A stretch of 16,654 nucleotides of DNA. Source: an uncultured Ruminococcus sp. (GTDB lineage Bacteria > Bacillota > Clostridia > Oscillospirales > Acutalibacteraceae). Numbering within the stretch: the stretch's first letter is position 1; each line of letters opens with the position of its first letter. The notes beneath the pieces were generated by a model. It did no database searches and was not told the origin of the DNA. It saw only the letters and a program-made list of their open reading frames with translations. Shown here one piece after another: positions 1 through 8,212 of this stretch. A program made the position numbers and the translations under genes. Location of the stretch: NCBI GenBank assembly GCA_946414115.1, contig CAMKNF010000026.1:1-16654 (forward strand). The letters run 5' to 3'.

Positions 1-1019
1 ACCTTGTAACGGAGTTGCTTAGAACTTGTGATTCAATTGATATTATCGGTATTGATAATATGAATGATTATTATGATGTTTCAATAAAAGAATATCGATT
101 AAACAAAATTGAGGAACTCGTAAAAAACAGACCTAATTCAAAATGGATATTTATTAAAGACAGCATTTCAAATCGCAAAATTATTGATAAAATTTTTAAT
201 AATTATAAACCGCAGATTGTCGTTAATCTTGCAGCACAGGCAGGAGTTCGTTACAGCATTACAAATCCGGATGTATATATTGAAAGCAATTTAGTTGGTT
301 TCTATAATTTATTGGAAGCCTGCAGACATTCATATGACGGCGGAGCTTCAGGTGTGGAACATTTAGTGTATGCGTCAAGCTCGTCTGTTTATGGTTCTAA
401 TAAAAAGATTCCGTATTCTACCGATGATAAAGTTGACAATCCGGTATCTTTATATGCGGCCACAAAGAAAAGTAACGAGCTGATGGCTCATGCATATTCG
501 AAACTTTATAATATTCCGTCTACAGGCTTGCGCTTTTTTACCGTTTACGGTCCGGCCGGACGTCCTGATATGGCATATTTTAGTTTTACCAATAAGTTAA
601 TTAATAATGAAATGATAGAGATTTTTAATTATGGTAAATGTAAGCGAGATTTTACATATATTGATGATATTGTGCACGGAGTTAAATTGGTAATGCAGGC
701 TGCACCGGAAAGAAAAACCGGTGCAGATGGATTGCCGATTCCGCCGTATTCTATATATAACATAGGAAACAATCAGCCTGAAAATCTATTGGATTTTGTA
801 GATATTCTGCAGCAAGAGTTAATTAAAGCTGAAGTACTTCCTGCTGATTATGAATTTGAAAAGCACAAAAAACTTGTTCCAATGCAGCCGGGGGATGTAC
901 CTGTTACATATGCGGATACAACAGCTTTAGAGCGTGATTTTGGTTTTAAGCCCAGTACAGGCTTAAGAGAAGGATTAAGAAAATTTGCCGAATGGTATAA
1001 GATATTCTATAATGTTTGA
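1..1019 (+). CDS. UDP-glucuronate 4-epimerase-like NAD-dependent sugar epimerase (5' truncated)
   Basis: Extended short-chain dehydrogenase/reductase that most likely interconverts UDP-glucuronate and UDP-galacturonate in the cytoplasm for capsule or exopolysaccharide precursor supply. The reading frame is open from position 3 (LVTELLRTCD...) to the TGA at 1017-1019. An in-frame TTG at 15 is not a real start: the N-terminal GxxGxxG NAD-binding loop, which should precede LVTELL, lies outside the window. Visible landmarks are the catalytic YxxxK (Tyr codon 453-455, Lys codon 465-467, in LYAATKKSNE), the upstream SSSSVYG serine stretch, and the FFTVYGPAGRPDMA segment typical of the glucuronate epimerase branch. 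The gene ends 14 bp before a UDP-glucose dehydrogenase, which would make its substrate, so the two are probably cotranscribed. Codons are strongly AT-biased compared with genes after position 2639. A related UDP-glucose/GlcNAc 4-epimerase activity cannot be excluded. Confidence 0.85.
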   Translation, partial: LVTELLRTCDSIDIIGIDNMNDYYDVSIKEYRLNKIEELVKNRPNSKWIFIKDSISNRKIIDKIFNNYKPQIVVNLAAQAGVRYSITNPDVYIESNLVGFYNLLEACRHSYDGGASGVEHLVYASSSSVYGSNKKIPYSTDDKVDNPVSLYAATKKSNELMAHAYSKLYNIPSTGLRFFTVYGPAGRPDMAYFSFTNKLINNEMIEIFNYGKCKRDFTYIDDIVHGVKLVMQAAPERKTGADGLPIPPYSIYNIGNNQPENLLDFVDILQQELIKAEVLPADYEFEKHKKLVPMQPGDVPVTYADTTALERDFGFKPSTGLREGLRKFAEWYKIFYNV

Positions 1020-1033
1020 GAGGAGAAAAGTAA

Positions 1034-2275
1034 ATGGGTGGTTATAACATAGCTGTTGCAGGAACCGGATATGTTGGACTTTCTATTGCAACATTACTCG
1101 CACAGAATAATCATGTTGTTGCAGTAGATGTTGTCCCCGAAAAAGTAGAACTGATAAATAATAAAAAATCTCCCATTAAGGATGAATATATAGAGAAATA
1201 TTTATCGGAAAAAGAACTTGATCTTACCGCCACTCTGGATTCTGAAAAAGCGTATTCAGATGCGGAGTTTGTGGTTATTGCTGTACCAACAAATTATGAC
1301 AGTAAGAAAAATTATTTTGATACATCTGCCGTGGAGAAAGTAATTGATCTTGTGATAAGATATAATCCTGATGCAATTATGGTTATTAAGTCCACTATAC
1401 CGGTAGGATATACTGCAGGAATTCGAAAAAAGACAGGTTGCAGAAACATTATTTTCAGTCCGGAATTTTTGCGAGAGTCGAAGGCGTTGTACGATAATCT
1501 TTATCCTTCGAGAATTATTGTCGGAACCGATCTTAAATATGAGCGTTTGGTAAAAGCGGCTAATATTTTCGCCGGTATTCTTAAGGAAGGTGCAATAAAA
1601 GAAAATATTGAAACTTTAATTATGGGCTTTACCGAAGCGGAAGCTGTCAAGCTTTTTTCTAATACATATTTGGCTTTAAGAGTTAGCTATTTTAATGAAT
1701 TAGATACGTATGCAGAGATAAAGGGATTGGATACGAGGCAGATTATCAAGGGAGTGTGTCTTGATCCCAGAATAGGAGATCATTATAACAATCCTTCATT
1801 TGGTTACGGAGGATATTGTTTGCCTAAAGACACAAAGCAGCTATTGGCAAATTATGCGGACGTGCCTCAAAATATGATTTCAGCTATTGTTGAAAGTAAT
1901 CGTACACGCAAAGATTTTATTGCAGAACGTGTGTTGAAAATTGCGGGAGCATATGAAATAAATGATAGTTGGGATGTAAATAAAGAGGGGGATGTTGTAA
2001 TTGGGGTTTATAGATTGACGATGAAATCAAACAGCGATAATTTTCGCCAAAGCTCAATTCAAGGCGTTATGAAGCGTATCAAGGCTAAAGGTGCTACTGT
2101 AATTATATATGAACCTACACTTGAAGATGGGATCACTTTTTTTGGGAGTAAGGTCATTAATGATTTAGATAGGTTTAAGTCGGAATGTGATGCAATTATT
2201 GCAAACAGGTACGATGAATGTTTGAATGATGTTAAAGATAAGGTTTATACAAGGGATCTTTTTAAACGAGATTAA
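1034..2275 (+). CDS. ugd: UDP-glucose 6-dehydrogenase
   Basis: Cytoplasmic NAD-dependent enzyme that oxidises UDP-glucose to UDP-glucuronate in two steps. The 413-residue product begins with a Rossmann NAD site (AVAGTGYVGLS, Gly10-Gly15). The family hallmark KLFSNTYLALRVSYFNEL carries Lys206, and FGYGGYCLPKDTKQL contains the catalytic thiol Cys262. FSPEFLRESKALYDNLYPSRIIVG is the expected central substrate-binding segment. Length is slightly above the roughly 390 residues of the short bacterial class. The ATG at 1034 follows a strong AGGAGA site at 1021-1026. It is the second gene of a pair with the epimerase just upstream, giving UDP-Glc to UDP-GlcA to UDP-GalA. Base composition is AT-rich like the epimerase, which suggests both came with an acquired polysaccharide locus. 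Confidence 0.95.
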   Translation: MGGYNIAVAGTGYVGLSIATLLAQNNHVVAVDVVPEKVELINNKKSPIKDEYIEKYLSEKELDLTATLDSEKAYSDAEFVVIAVPTNYDSKKNYFDTSAVEKVIDLVIRYNPDAIMVIKSTIPVGYTAGIRKKTGCRNIIFSPEFLRESKALYDNLYPSRIIVGTDLKYERLVKAANIFAGILKEGAIKENIETLIMGFTEAEAVKLFSNTYLALRVSYFNELDTYAEIKGLDTRQIIKGVCLDPRIGDHYNNPSFGYGGYCLPKDTKQLLANYADVPQNMISAIVESNRTRKDFIAERVLKIAGAYEINDSWDVNKEGDVVIGVYRLTMKSNSDNFRQSSIQGVMKRIKAKGATVIIYEPTLEDGITFFGSKVINDLDRFKSECDAIIANRYDECLNDVKDKVYTRDLFKRD

Positions 2276-2629
2276 AGTATATATAAGAAGTAGTTTAATA
2301 ATAAAAATTATTTAATGATAAGGCTATAGCAAGGTAATAAGGTGTATTTTTATCTTAATTACCGATAAGTGCAACGATTTTCAATATATCACATTTTGCC
2401 ACCTTATATATGATCGATAATGTTTATTTTATAAAAGATGACAACAGTACAGGGTCAGAATTATTTATATATATTAATCTTTAGTGATTAAATAGATAAA
2501 ATAAAAGAATACCGTTATTTATTATTCTTATTACAATTTGACACAATAATATATATGTAGTATAATAATTTTAAGTATAATTTTTATTTATTTGTTTTTT
2601 GTTAATGATTTAAGTCGAATTTAGGGGTA
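2276..2629. other. AT-rich intergenic region at a compositional boundary
   Basis: This 354-bp stretch has no credible ORF. It is extremely AT-rich and separates the AT-rich ugd gene from the higher-GC operon to its right. Two imperfect inverted repeats are visible: 2333-2363 (GGTAAT...ATTACC with inner wobble pairs and one bulged A) and 2505-2529 (AAGAATA...TATTCTT). Either could act as a weak terminator for the ugd transcript, but neither has a clean U-tract. The right end carries the sigma-A promoter listed separately. Confidence 0.6.
2538..2566 (+). promoter_or_regulatory. Consensus sigma-A promoter for the dehydratase-glmS-dlt-like operon
   Basis: A perfect -35 box TTGACA (2538-2543) and a perfect -10 box TATAAT (2561-2566) are separated by exactly 17 bp in an AT-rich background. 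Transcription should start around 2573, leaving a leader of about 65 nt before the ATG at 2639. No operator or riboswitch-like structure is obvious in the leader. Confidence 0.85.
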
Positions 2630-2638
2630 TTGAGGCTT

Positions 2639-4504
2639 ATGAGGATTAATGTTCGCAAGCTGGTTCTTGCATTGGCTGATATTTTTATTATTGTAATCAG
2701 CGGGTTGATTGTAAATTTCATACTGTCTTTCTTTGATTTTATCGGTGCAGAGGCAAGTAAGGGCTTGCTCTATTACATCATAGTTGATTTGCTTATGTGC
2801 ATCGTTATGATGTTCCTTATGGGCGGTTATTCAAGGCTCTGGCGGTACTTTGATGTCAAAGACTATCTTGTGTGCGCATTAGCGATGGCGTTCGGATTTA
2901 CTCTGGGATATGTTGTTTCTATGTTTTTACAGGTTCCGCAGAGAATTATATTTGTCTTATGCTATTTCCTTGTTGCGACAATCGGTGTGCTTGCGTTCAG
3001 GCTTATATTTAAACGCACTTTTCTTGATTTGACCGAGGCAGGTCGTGCCGATGCGTACGAGCGTACGCTTATTGTAGGTGCAGGAAATGCAGGAAGAATG
3101 ATTCTGACCGAAATTCAAAATGCTCGCTATGACCAAAACAGTCCGGTACGCAATATTCTTCCCGTTTGTTTTGTTGATGACGATATAACAAAGCTGAGAA
3201 GCAAGATAAACGGCGTTGAGGTTGTCGGAACTACCCCGGAGATTCCGAAGATTTGTGAAGATTATCATATCGACAGTATCATTGTTGCGCTCCCGTCCTG
3301 CGAAGAGGAGGACAAGCGCAGAATCCTCGATTTTTGCTCAAAAACCGAGTGTAAAATCAAGGTGGTACCCTATTTAAGCGAATTGCTTTTTGACGATAAG
3401 CATACTCAGCTTATCTCTCAGGCAAAGGAAATCAAAATTGAAGATTTGCTCGGCAGAAAGCCGATTGAGTTTAACAAAGAGGAAATCCGCAGCTTTATTA
3501 CAGGCAAGGTATGCCTTGTAACAGGCGGCGGCGGTTCTATCGGCAGCGAGCTTGTAAGGCAGATTGCAAAGTATTCGCCCAAGCAGATTATTATTGTAGA
3601 TATTTACGAAAATAACGCATATGATATACAACAGGAGCTGGTGCTTGAATACGGCACGTCGCTCAATCTCGCAACGATTATTTCTTCGGTGCGTGATTAC
3701 GACAAAATGGACGTGATTTTCAGAAAATACCGTCCACAGCTTGTTTTTCATGCAGCGGCTCACAAGCACGTTCCGCTTATGGAAACAGTGCCTGAGGAAG
3801 CTGTTAAGAACAACATCTTCGGCACATTCAACGTTGCAACGCTTGCCGAGTTTTACGGCGTTGACAAGTTTGTTATGATTTCAACCGACAAGGCTGTAAA
3901 TCCGACAAACGTAATGGGTGCGACAAAGCGTGCCTGCGAAATGATTATTCAGTACAAGGCACAGACGAGTACGCACACGGAGTTCGTTACAACTCGCTTT
4001 GGTAACGTGCTCGGCTCGAACGGTTCGGTAATTCCGCTTTTCCGCAGACAGATTGAAAGCGGTTCTCCCGTAACCGTAACTCACCCCGATATTATCAGAT
4101 ATTTTATGACGATTCCCGAGGCTGTTTCGCTTGTGCTTGAAGCAGGAGCAATGGCAAAGGGCGGCGAAATATTTGTTCTTGATATGGGTGCGCCGGTTAA
4201 GATTACAACGCTTGCGGAGAATCTTATCCGTATGTACGGAAAGGTTCCGTATAAAGACGTTCCGATTATATTTACGGGACTTCGCCCCGGCGAAAAGCTG
4301 TTTGAGGAGCTTCTTATGGACGAGGAAGGTCTTGAATCAACTGCAAATAAAAAAATATTTATAGGCAACCAGATTGACATTGACGCAGAGGATATGCTTG
4401 CAAAGCTTCATAACCTCAGAAAAGCGGCTGATGAAAATGACAGCGAAAAGACTGTTGAGCTGTTGAGCGAGATGGTGCCGACATTCAATCATCAGGTCAA
4501 CTGA
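2639..4504 (+). CDS. Membrane UDP-sugar 4,6-dehydratase, CapD/WbpM/PglF family
   Basis: Polytopic membrane protein with a cytoplasmic nucleotide-sugar dehydratase domain, expected to convert UDP-GlcNAc to a 4-keto-6-deoxy sugar, the first step towards bacillosamine- or fucosamine-type sugars for glycans. About four N-terminal membrane helices (residues ~5-125) precede a first Rossmann domain (TLIVGAGNAGRM, ~147-152) and a second, catalytic one (VTGGGGSIGSEL, Gly296-Gly302). The active-site segment STDKAVNPTNVMGATKR places Met426 and Lys430 where classical SDRs have YxxxK. A Met in this place is normal for the large membrane-bound WbpM/PglF subgroup. RFGNVLGSNGSV and TGLRPGEKLFEEL are further hallmarks. 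I prefer the ATG at 2639, about 10 nt after AGGGG, over an in-frame TTG at 2630 that lies too close to it. This is the first gene after the consensus promoter, and glmS follows 39 bp downstream. Confidence 0.92.
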   Translation: MRINVRKLVLALADIFIIVISGLIVNFILSFFDFIGAEASKGLLYYIIVDLLMCIVMMFLMGGYSRLWRYFDVKDYLVCALAMAFGFTLGYVVSMFLQVPQRIIFVLCYFLVATIGVLAFRLIFKRTFLDLTEAGRADAYERTLIVGAGNAGRMILTEIQNARYDQNSPVRNILPVCFVDDDITKLRSKINGVEVVGTTPEIPKICEDYHIDSIIVALPSCEEEDKRRILDFCSKTECKIKVVPYLSELLFDDKHTQLISQAKEIKIEDLLGRKPIEFNKEEIRSFITGKVCLVTGGGGSIGSELVRQIAKYSPKQIIIVDIYENNAYDIQQELVLEYGTSLNLATIISSVRDYDKMDVIFRKYRPQLVFHAAAHKHVPLMETVPEEAVKNNIFGTFNVATLAEFYGVDKFVMISTDKAVNPTNVMGATKRACEMIIQYKAQTSTHTEFVTTRFGNVLGSNGSVIPLFRRQIESGSPVTVTHPDIIRYFMTIPEAVSLVLEAGAMAKGGEIFVLDMGAPVKITTLAENLIRMYGKVPYKDVPIIFTGLRPGEKLFEELLMDEEGLESTANKKIFIGNQIDIDAEDMLAKLHNLRKAADENDSEKTVELLSEMVPTFNHQVN

Positions 4505-4543
4505 TTAAAAAGGATAAGTATCTTTTGAAAGGGAGAAAAAGGT

Positions 4544-6373
4544 ATGTGTGGTATTGTTGGATACGTAGGTCACAGAGATTGCAGTGATGTGCTTGTAAGC
4601 GCATTGACTAAGCTTGAATACAGAGGTTACGACTCGGCAGGTATTGCTGTTTTTGAGAACGGCGAAATCAAAACTGTCAAGACAAAGGGTAAGCTTAAGG
4701 ATTTAGAGGATAAGCTTGCGACTGTCGGAAAGCCCGGCGGTCATATTGGTATAGGTCACACAAGATGGGCTACTCACGGTGAGCCGTCGGACGTTAATTC
4801 ACATCCGCACAGTGGCGCACGAGTTACAATCGTTCACAACGGAATTATCGAAAATTACATAGAGTTAAAAGAGTTTTTGGTTTCAAAGGGCAGAGAGTTC
4901 ATAAGCGACACCGACACAGAGGTCGTTGCACAATTGCTCGACTACAAATATAACGGAAATCCGCTTGAAACTATTGACGCTGTTATGGCGGAGCTTAAGG
5001 GCTCGTTTGCGCTCGGAATTATGTTTAAGGACTTCCCCGACAGAATTTTTGCAGTCCGCAGAGAAAGTCCGCTTATTGTCGGCGTTGCCGAGGGCGAGTG
5101 CTTTATTGCATCGGACGTTCCTGCAATTTTACAGTACACAAGAGATTACTATCTGCTTGAACACGACGAAATTGCAACATTATCGGGCGAGGGCGTTGCT
5201 TTTGTCGATGAGCATCTTGACCCGATTGAAAAGGAATTAAAGACGGCTGACTGGGATATGGAGGCTGCCGAAAAGGGCGGTTATCCTCATTTTATGATTA
5301 AGGAAATCAACGAACAGCCAACCGCTATAAGAACAACTATAATGCCCAGAATCAAGGACGGTTTGCCCTGCCTTGAGGAGTGCGGCATTACGCTTGATAA
5401 GCTGAAGGACATCAATAAAATTACGATTGTAGCCTGCGGTACTGCAATGCACGCAGGAATGGTAGGAAAATACGTTATTGAGGATCTTGCAAGAGTTCCC
5501 GTAAACGTGGATATTGCTTCCGAGTTCCGCTACAGAAATCCGATTGTCGGCAAGGGCGACCTTGTTATAATCATCTCGCAGTCGGGCGAAACTGCCGACA
5601 GCCTTGCCGCAATGCGCCTTGCAAAGCAGAAGGGTGCAACTACGCTTGCTATTGTAAACGCAAAGGGCAGTTCGATTGCACGTGAGGCAGATATGCTTAT
5701 CTATACGCTTGCAGGTCCCGAAATTGCCGTTGCATCGACAAAGGCTTATATTACACAGCTTTCTGTTGTTTATCTTTTTGCCTTTGAGCTTGCGCTTGCA
5801 AAGGAAACCGTAAGCGTTGCAGAGTGCAAAAGACTTGTGTCTGCACTGATGAAAATGCCCGAGGCAGTTCAGTATGTTATCGACAACTGCGAGGAGAAAT
5901 GTAAATATATCGCAACAAAGCTTGTTACGGCTGAAAGTCTGCTGTATATCGGCAGAGGTCTTGACTATGCCCTTTCAATGGAGGGCTCGCTGAAGCTCAA
6001 AGAGGTTTCGTATATTCACTCCGAAAGCTATGCGGCCGGCGAGCTTAAGCACGGCACAATTTCGCTTATTGACGAGGATATGCCTGTTATTTCGGTTGCT
6101 ACACAGACCGACGTAATACCAAAGACCATCAGCAATATTGTTGAGGTCAAGTCAAGAGGAGCAAAGATTATTCTTGTATGTACGGACGCCTGTGCAAGAG
6201 AGCTTAAGGACGGCGTGGCTGATTATGTTGTGGAAATTCCGCATACAGAGGAGCTTTTAATGCCGATTACGGCTGTAGTTCCGCTCCAGCTGCTCGCATA
6301 TTACACCTCAATCAACAGAGGAAACGACCCCGATAAGCCAAGAAACCTTGCAAAATCCGTTACGGTGGAATAA
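4544..6373 (+). CDS. glmS: Glutamine--fructose-6-phosphate aminotransferase (isomerizing)
   Basis: Makes glucosamine-6-phosphate from fructose-6-phosphate and glutamine, the entry step to UDP-GlcNAc. The 609 residues match the usual family length. The protein starts MCGIVGYVG, so Cys2 becomes the N-terminal nucleophile of the glutaminase domain (~1-240; GHTRWATHGEPSDVNSHPH is typical). Two SIS sugar-isomerase domains follow, with ACGTAMHAG and SQSGETADS in the first, and the C-terminus ends in the expected NLAKSVTVE. The start is preceded by AAAGGGAG. There are only 39 bp to the upstream dehydratase gene, so no glmS ribozyme can fit directly in front. In this operon it plausibly raises UDP-GlcNAc supply for the dehydratase and the wall. 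Whether it is the only glmS in the genome cannot be judged here. Confidence 0.97.
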   Translation: MCGIVGYVGHRDCSDVLVSALTKLEYRGYDSAGIAVFENGEIKTVKTKGKLKDLEDKLATVGKPGGHIGIGHTRWATHGEPSDVNSHPHSGARVTIVHNGIIENYIELKEFLVSKGREFISDTDTEVVAQLLDYKYNGNPLETIDAVMAELKGSFALGIMFKDFPDRIFAVRRESPLIVGVAEGECFIASDVPAILQYTRDYYLLEHDEIATLSGEGVAFVDEHLDPIEKELKTADWDMEAAEKGGYPHFMIKEINEQPTAIRTTIMPRIKDGLPCLEECGITLDKLKDINKITIVACGTAMHAGMVGKYVIEDLARVPVNVDIASEFRYRNPIVGKGDLVIIISQSGETADSLAAMRLAKQKGATTLAIVNAKGSSIAREADMLIYTLAGPEIAVASTKAYITQLSVVYLFAFELALAKETVSVAECKRLVSALMKMPEAVQYVIDNCEEKCKYIATKLVTAESLLYIGRGLDYALSMEGSLKLKEVSYIHSESYAAGELKHGTISLIDEDMPVISVATQTDVIPKTISNIVEVKSRGAKIILVCTDACARELKDGVADYVVEIPHTEELLMPITAVVPLQLLAYYTSINRGNDPDKPRNLAKSVTVE

Positions 6374-6398
6374 TTTTCATAATGATAGGACTGATAAT

Positions 6399-7904
6399 AT
6401 GAAAACTTCGGTTTTGGATTGGCTTGATAATACTGCCGGAAAGTATGCCGGCAAGACGGTTTTTGCCGACGAAAACAGAAAGATTACTTTTTCTGAATTT
6501 AACAATTACACAAAATCAATTGGAACTTATCTTGCCCGACTCGTTTCGGGCAATGCTCCTGTTGTCGTTATGAGTGGACGTCATGTGCTGACGCCCGCTG
6601 GTTTTCTCGGCGTTGTAAGGGCAGGATGCTTTTATGCGCCGATGGACGCCACAATGCCGCTGTCAAGATTGAACAGCATACTGGGTGTAATAAAGTCAGA
6701 TTTTATGCTTGTAGACAAAGAGCACCTTGAAACGGCGAAAAAACTTGACTTTAGCGGAAAAATAATTATCATAGATGATATAATATCGACAATTCCCGAT
6801 GAAAACTTGCTAAATAAGACTTGCTCGGGGCTTACCGAGATTTCACCGCTTTATGTGATTTTTACCTCGGGCTCTACGGGTGTGCCAAAGGGCGTTATTA
6901 CCTCGCACCATTCGCTGATGTGCTACATTGACGCAGTTTGCAAAGTGCTTGACATTAAAGAAAGCGATGTTCTGGGCAACCAGTCGCCGCTTGACTACAT
7001 TGCCGCTGTGAGAGATATTTATCTTCCGCTTAAGACGGGTGCGTCAACGGTGATTATCCCGAAAAACGAGTTTTCAATGCCGACAGAGCTGTTTGAAACA
7101 CTCAACAAGAACAGGGTGACTGCGCTATGCTGGAGTGTTGCGGGAATTGAACTGCCTGCAAAGCTCGGCGCATTTGACTGCATAAAGCCCGAATATCTTA
7201 AAAAAGTTTGTTTCTCCGGCTCGGTTATGCCGTGCAAATACCTGAAAATCTGGCAGGAGAATCTTCCCGATGTGCTCTATGTAAATCAGTACGGTCCGAC
7301 CGAGGCAACGGCTTCGTGTACATATTATGTCGTTGACGAAAAGGTTGATGATGACACCGTTCTGCCGATAGGCACTCCGTATGAGAACTACTCGGTTATT
7401 CTGCTTAATGAGGACGGAACCGAAACCGCCGAGGGCGAAATCGGCGAAATTTGTGTGAAAGGTCCGATTCTTGCGCTCGGATATTACGGTGACTTGGAAC
7501 GTACAAGCGAGTCGTTTATTCAGAATCCGCTCAACAAAAATTACCGTGAGTTGATTTACAAGACAGGCGACCTCGGAAGCCTTCGTGATGACGGACTGCT
7601 TATGTTCCACGGAAGAAAAGACCGCCAGATTAAGCATATGGGACACCGCATAGAGCTTGGCGAAATTGAAGAAACCGCAAAGCAGATTGACGGACTCGGA
7701 GAGTGCTGTGCTCTTTACAACAAGGAAAAAGAGCATCTCTACCTTTTCTATACGGGGGATGTGCAGTCAAAGGAAATCGTATTGCATTTCAGAAAGGTTC
7801 TGCCTGCGTTTATGGTTCCGAGAAAGCTGGTTGCGCTTGAAGAACTGCCAAAACTGCCGAACGGCAAGCTCGATATGCAGAGCATGAAAGCGATGTTTAA
7901 GTAA
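6399..7904 (+). CDS. DltA-like amino acid adenylation enzyme (carrier protein ligase)
   Basis: Stand-alone ANL-superfamily adenylation enzyme of 501 residues, the size of DltA (D-alanine--carrier protein ligase). It should activate an amino acid with ATP and load it onto the phosphopantetheine arm of the carrier protein encoded next. Visible core motifs are FTSGSTGVPKG (155-165, P-loop), QYGPTEATASC, YKTGDLG, GRKDRQIKHMGHRIELGEIE, and PNGKLD with the catalytic Lys490 of the C-terminal lobe. Asp199 in SPLDYIAAVRDIYLPL aligns by position with the Asp that holds the alpha-amino group in amino acid adenylation domains, but the flanking residues differ from common DltA sequences. The ATG at 6399 follows TAGGA; an in-frame TTG at 6348 lies inside glmS and is rejected. 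The gene is 25 bp after glmS, so cotranscription is likely. Substrate is unknown: D-Ala is the default for the family, but the decarboxylase two genes on suggests an amino diacid. Confidence 0.85.
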   Translation: MKTSVLDWLDNTAGKYAGKTVFADENRKITFSEFNNYTKSIGTYLARLVSGNAPVVVMSGRHVLTPAGFLGVVRAGCFYAPMDATMPLSRLNSILGVIKSDFMLVDKEHLETAKKLDFSGKIIIIDDIISTIPDENLLNKTCSGLTEISPLYVIFTSGSTGVPKGVITSHHSLMCYIDAVCKVLDIKESDVLGNQSPLDYIAAVRDIYLPLKTGASTVIIPKNEFSMPTELFETLNKNRVTALCWSVAGIELPAKLGAFDCIKPEYLKKVCFSGSVMPCKYLKIWQENLPDVLYVNQYGPTEATASCTYYVVDEKVDDDTVLPIGTPYENYSVILLNEDGTETAEGEIGEICVKGPILALGYYGDLERTSESFIQNPLNKNYRELIYKTGDLGSLRDDGLLMFHGRKDRQIKHMGHRIELGEIEETAKQIDGLGECCALYNKEKEHLYLFYTGDVQSKEIVLHFRKVLPAFMVPRKLVALEELPKLPNGKLDMQSMKAMFK

Positions 7905-7977
7905 ATTTCTGATTTACTGAAATACAACAGACAAAAAACAGAAATATATACTATTATGATTAAAAGGAGAAATTACA

Positions 7978-8205
7978 ATGGACGAATTAATGGAAATTCT
8001 TGAGGAATTAAGACCTGACGTGGACTTTGAAAACGAAACTGCTCTTATTGACGACGGCGTGCTCGATTCATTCGACATTGTTGCGCTTGTCGGCGAGCTT
8101 AACGACGCATTTGATATTGAAATCAAGCCGAACAACCTTGTTCCCGAAAACTTCAATTCGGCAAAGGCTATGATGGCTTTGATTGAACAGCTTCAGGACG
8201 AATGA
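7978..8205 (+). CDS. DltC-like acyl/aminoacyl carrier protein
   Basis: A 75-residue acidic carrier protein, close to DltC (about 78 residues). The phosphopantetheine attachment serine is Ser31 in GVLDSFDIVALVGEL, within a predicted four-helix ACP fold. It should carry the aminoacyl group made by the upstream adenylation enzyme as a thioester. The ATG at 7978 follows a strong AAAAGGAG at 7962-7969. The 73-bp gap after the ligase gene is AT-rich with no clear terminator. The next gene begins 7 bp after this stop, so translation of the decarboxylase is probably coupled. No phosphopantetheinyl transferase gene is in the window. Confidence 0.88.
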   Translation: MDELMEILEELRPDVDFENETALIDDGVLDSFDIVALVGELNDAFDIEIKPNNLVPENFNSAKAMMALIEQLQDE

Positions 8206-8212
8206 GGTCGTT

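Noticed and set aside
2333..2363. Rho-independent terminator after ugd
   Set aside because: The stem has wobble pairs and a bulge and is followed by GATAAGTGC rather than a U-tract.
2630..2638. TTG start for the dehydratase
   Set aside because: It lies only about 2 nt after AGGGG; the ATG at 2639 has normal spacing.
4505..4543. glmS ribozyme upstream of glmS
   Set aside because: The gap is only 39 bp, far too short for the ribozyme core, and no matching sequence is seen in the dehydratase gene's end.
7125..7736. 203-codon antisense open frame
   Set aside because: It is fully opposite the well-supported adenylation gene, with no recognisable domain or start signal.
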